From the NCBI GenBank assembly GCA_023853785.1, contig JAJIRX010000510.1, positions 1,178,001-1,242,000 on the forward strand: 64,000 nt of DNA. The letters run 5' to 3'. The notes under the pieces are model-generated. The model was not told where the DNA came from. It saw only the letters and a list, made by a program, of their open reading frames with translations, and did no database searches. The stretch is from Psilocybe azurescens. Taxonomy: Eukaryota > Basidiomycota > Agaricomycetes > Agaricales > Agrocybaceae. Positions 62,490 through 64,000 of the stretch are shown here, piece after piece. A program made the position numbers and the translations under genes. Numbering within the stretch: the first letter of the stretch is position 1; each line of letters begins with the position of its first letter.

Positions 62490-63946
62490 ATGGCTAACGA
62501 ATCCTTCCCCATTGACGCTGCTCAAGTGGTTGCCGTCTTTATGGAGAGCGTTTTCTATGGGTGAGCTTTGGCAGATTTCCTGTGCCGTGCTGTGACGCTC
62601 AAACGATCTTTCTGGCTCATAGTACGTTTGCGATACTCTACTTTTATAGGGGCTATCTTCAATAGTGTATCTAGGCATCTACTTGGTCTCATTCTTCGCC
62701 TGCCTCCGAGTACTTCTGTGGCTGGATGGGTGGTTTAAACCATTACATCTGATCAACAAAAAATGCTCGTTGCCGCTCTTCTCATGTTCCTTTTCGCGTC
62801 TCTTGATGTGGCCTTTCACCTTCGTCACAACCTTGAAGCATTTGTTTACTTCGACGCCCATCCAATCGAGACATTCGAACAAACTTCGAACTGGATCAAC
62901 GTCATGAAGATGGCCTGCTATGTCGCTCAAACGTTTATTGGAGATAGTATTCTGGTGAGCGCTTATGCTCTTCGAGTCTCAAACCGTACTAATCACCGAA
63001 TTTTACATCTATTCCAGCTTTTCAGATGTTGGATTGTATACAGCAAACGGTGGCTCATTGTGATCTTGCCGATACTTCTGTGGCTGGGCACTACTGGTAA
63101 GCTACTCAACCGCGTCGTTCACAACCCATTTTTAATTCGATTAGTATGTGGCATCATGACTGTCTACATCGAGGCAACTTTGGACACTTCATCAGGAAAT
63201 CTCCTCAATGCCTCTACCCTCGTTCCGTTCATCACTAGCATGCTCTGCTTAACGCTCGCTACCAATCTTCTGACAACGTGTATGTTTATCTCCGGTCGAA
63301 TGCTGAACATACCTGATTTGTTAATTTGACTTTTGACAGCACTAATTGTTTACCGGATATGGGGAATCCGCAAATCGCTGAAGCACCGCTCCAGTGTGGT
63401 TCCGGGATCCCCCTTGACCAGCGTTTTGATTGTCCTTATCGAGTCCGGTCTCATGTACACCCTTTCGATCGTCATTCTATTTGGACTTTACATGGCGTCG
63501 AATAATGGACAGTATGGTGTATCCAACGCGGTAGGTCAAGTTGTCATTCGTATTCGTTCTAAAAAGTCTGACTGTGTATTACTTGGCGAATTCTCAGGTC
63601 GTCCAAATTATCGTGAGTGGCACTCGCTACCATTGACCTCATTTTATGTGAGCGTCATCTAGTCTTCTTTCTAACCTTTCAATGCTAGGGTATTACCTTC
63701 AACTTGATCATCACGAGCGTGGACCGGGGAGATGCCACGCAGCCTACTTCTGGCGCAGGCCGTATGTCACATCTTACACCGCAAGAATCGCAAGGCGGGG
63801 TTCCTCTTCATATGATCAACATTCAAACTACTGTATCCCGCTTCCCCGACTCCGACATTGATATCACGCCCACAAAATCTCATGAAACTACTGATATCGA
63901 AAATTTGTCAAGCAAACGTGGATGGTCGGCGGAGAGTCATCTATGA
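62490..63946 (+). CDS. Fungal seven-TM membrane protein, uncharacterised agaricomycete family
   Basis: The start is ATG at 62490 (MANESFPIDAAQVVAVFMES). Hydrophobic segments include IYLVSFFACLRVLLW, MLVAALLMFLFASLDVAF, NVMKMACYVAQTFIGDSIL, WLIVILPILLWLG, STLVPFITSMLCLTLATNLL, LTSVLIVLIESGLMYTLSIVILFGLY and a last one around ITFNLII. The CRVY-like LIVYRIW motif and a polar C-terminal tail (ESQGGVPLHMINIQTT) are typical of a large, uncharacterised agaricomycete 7-TM family often found expanded in tandem. About five short introns. One frame break at the A6 run 62758-62763: one extra A joins the HLINKK end of one exon part to MLVAALLM. Ligand and role are unknown. Confidence 0.72.
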
Positions 63947-64000
63947 TAGTGCAAGGACGCTATCAATGGCTCTTTCGTGCTATTCCTCAGCCTTGCCTTT

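Noticed and set aside
1..64000. CRISPR array or prokaryotic operon structure
   Set aside because: There are no spaced short identical repeats, and gene structure is clearly eukaryotic with dense introns.

Overview
The window looks like a piece of an Agaricomycetes (mushroom-type basidiomycete) nuclear genome. Almost every recognisable gene is cut by short GT-AG introns (about 50-70 nt), gene spacing is compact, and several proteins are of types typical of this group: a CYP63-like P450, fungal 7-TM proteins, and long Ser/Pro-rich conserved hypotheticals. All function calls come from reading motifs; no database search was run.

Layout, left to right. 1-317: acidic C-terminus of a gene that begins outside the window. 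1512-2448 (-): small unknown gene. About 4.87-8.38 kb (+): large Ser/Pro-rich conserved protein. 9323-11179 (-): epsin (ENTH domain, UIM-like helices, poly-Q, NPF motifs). 11297-11369 (+): tRNA-Gly(UCC). 11522-13114 (-): rhodopsin-like fungal 7-TM protein. 13644-13905: foldback/MITE-like element. 14281-17041 and 17714-20430 (+): tandem paralogs of a multi-TM protein. 21234-27608 (+): multidomain synthase, adenylation-ACP-KS-AT-ACP. 27780-27851 (-): second tRNA-Gly(UCC). 28051-30447 (-): CYP63-like P450. 30.4-34.5 kb: gene-poor, with a 288-bp tandem duplication and a short retroposed insert. 34541-about 35.2 kb (-): small unknown gene, divergent from 35423-36499 (+): BUD32 (KEOPS kinase). 37062-44920 (+): CCH1 calcium channel. 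45362-48491 (+): TOPORS-like RING protein. 49353-51431 (-): homeodomain factor with a 12-nt microexon. 51.4-56.2 kb: gene-poor, with a 325-bp direct duplication. 56207-59912 (+): bromodomain protein of the BRD7/9 type. 62490-63946 (+): another fungal 7-TM protein.

The most unusual content is the 14-30 kb region. A non-reducing-looking hybrid synthase lies beside a P450 and downstream of two duplicated membrane-protein genes, and it sits between two inverted tRNA-Gly copies. This is a candidate small biosynthetic cluster. The rest is mainly conserved housekeeping and signalling: endocytosis, tRNA t6A modification, calcium influx, ubiquitin/SUMO ligation, transcription and chromatin.

One observation affects the whole window. 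At least 14 single-base frame breaks occur in otherwise well-conserved exons, nearly all in or beside a homopolymer run, and adding or removing one base of the run restores the expected protein. This pattern looks much more like uncorrected homopolymer-length sequencing error than biology, so the frame breaks should not be read as pseudogenes without checking.
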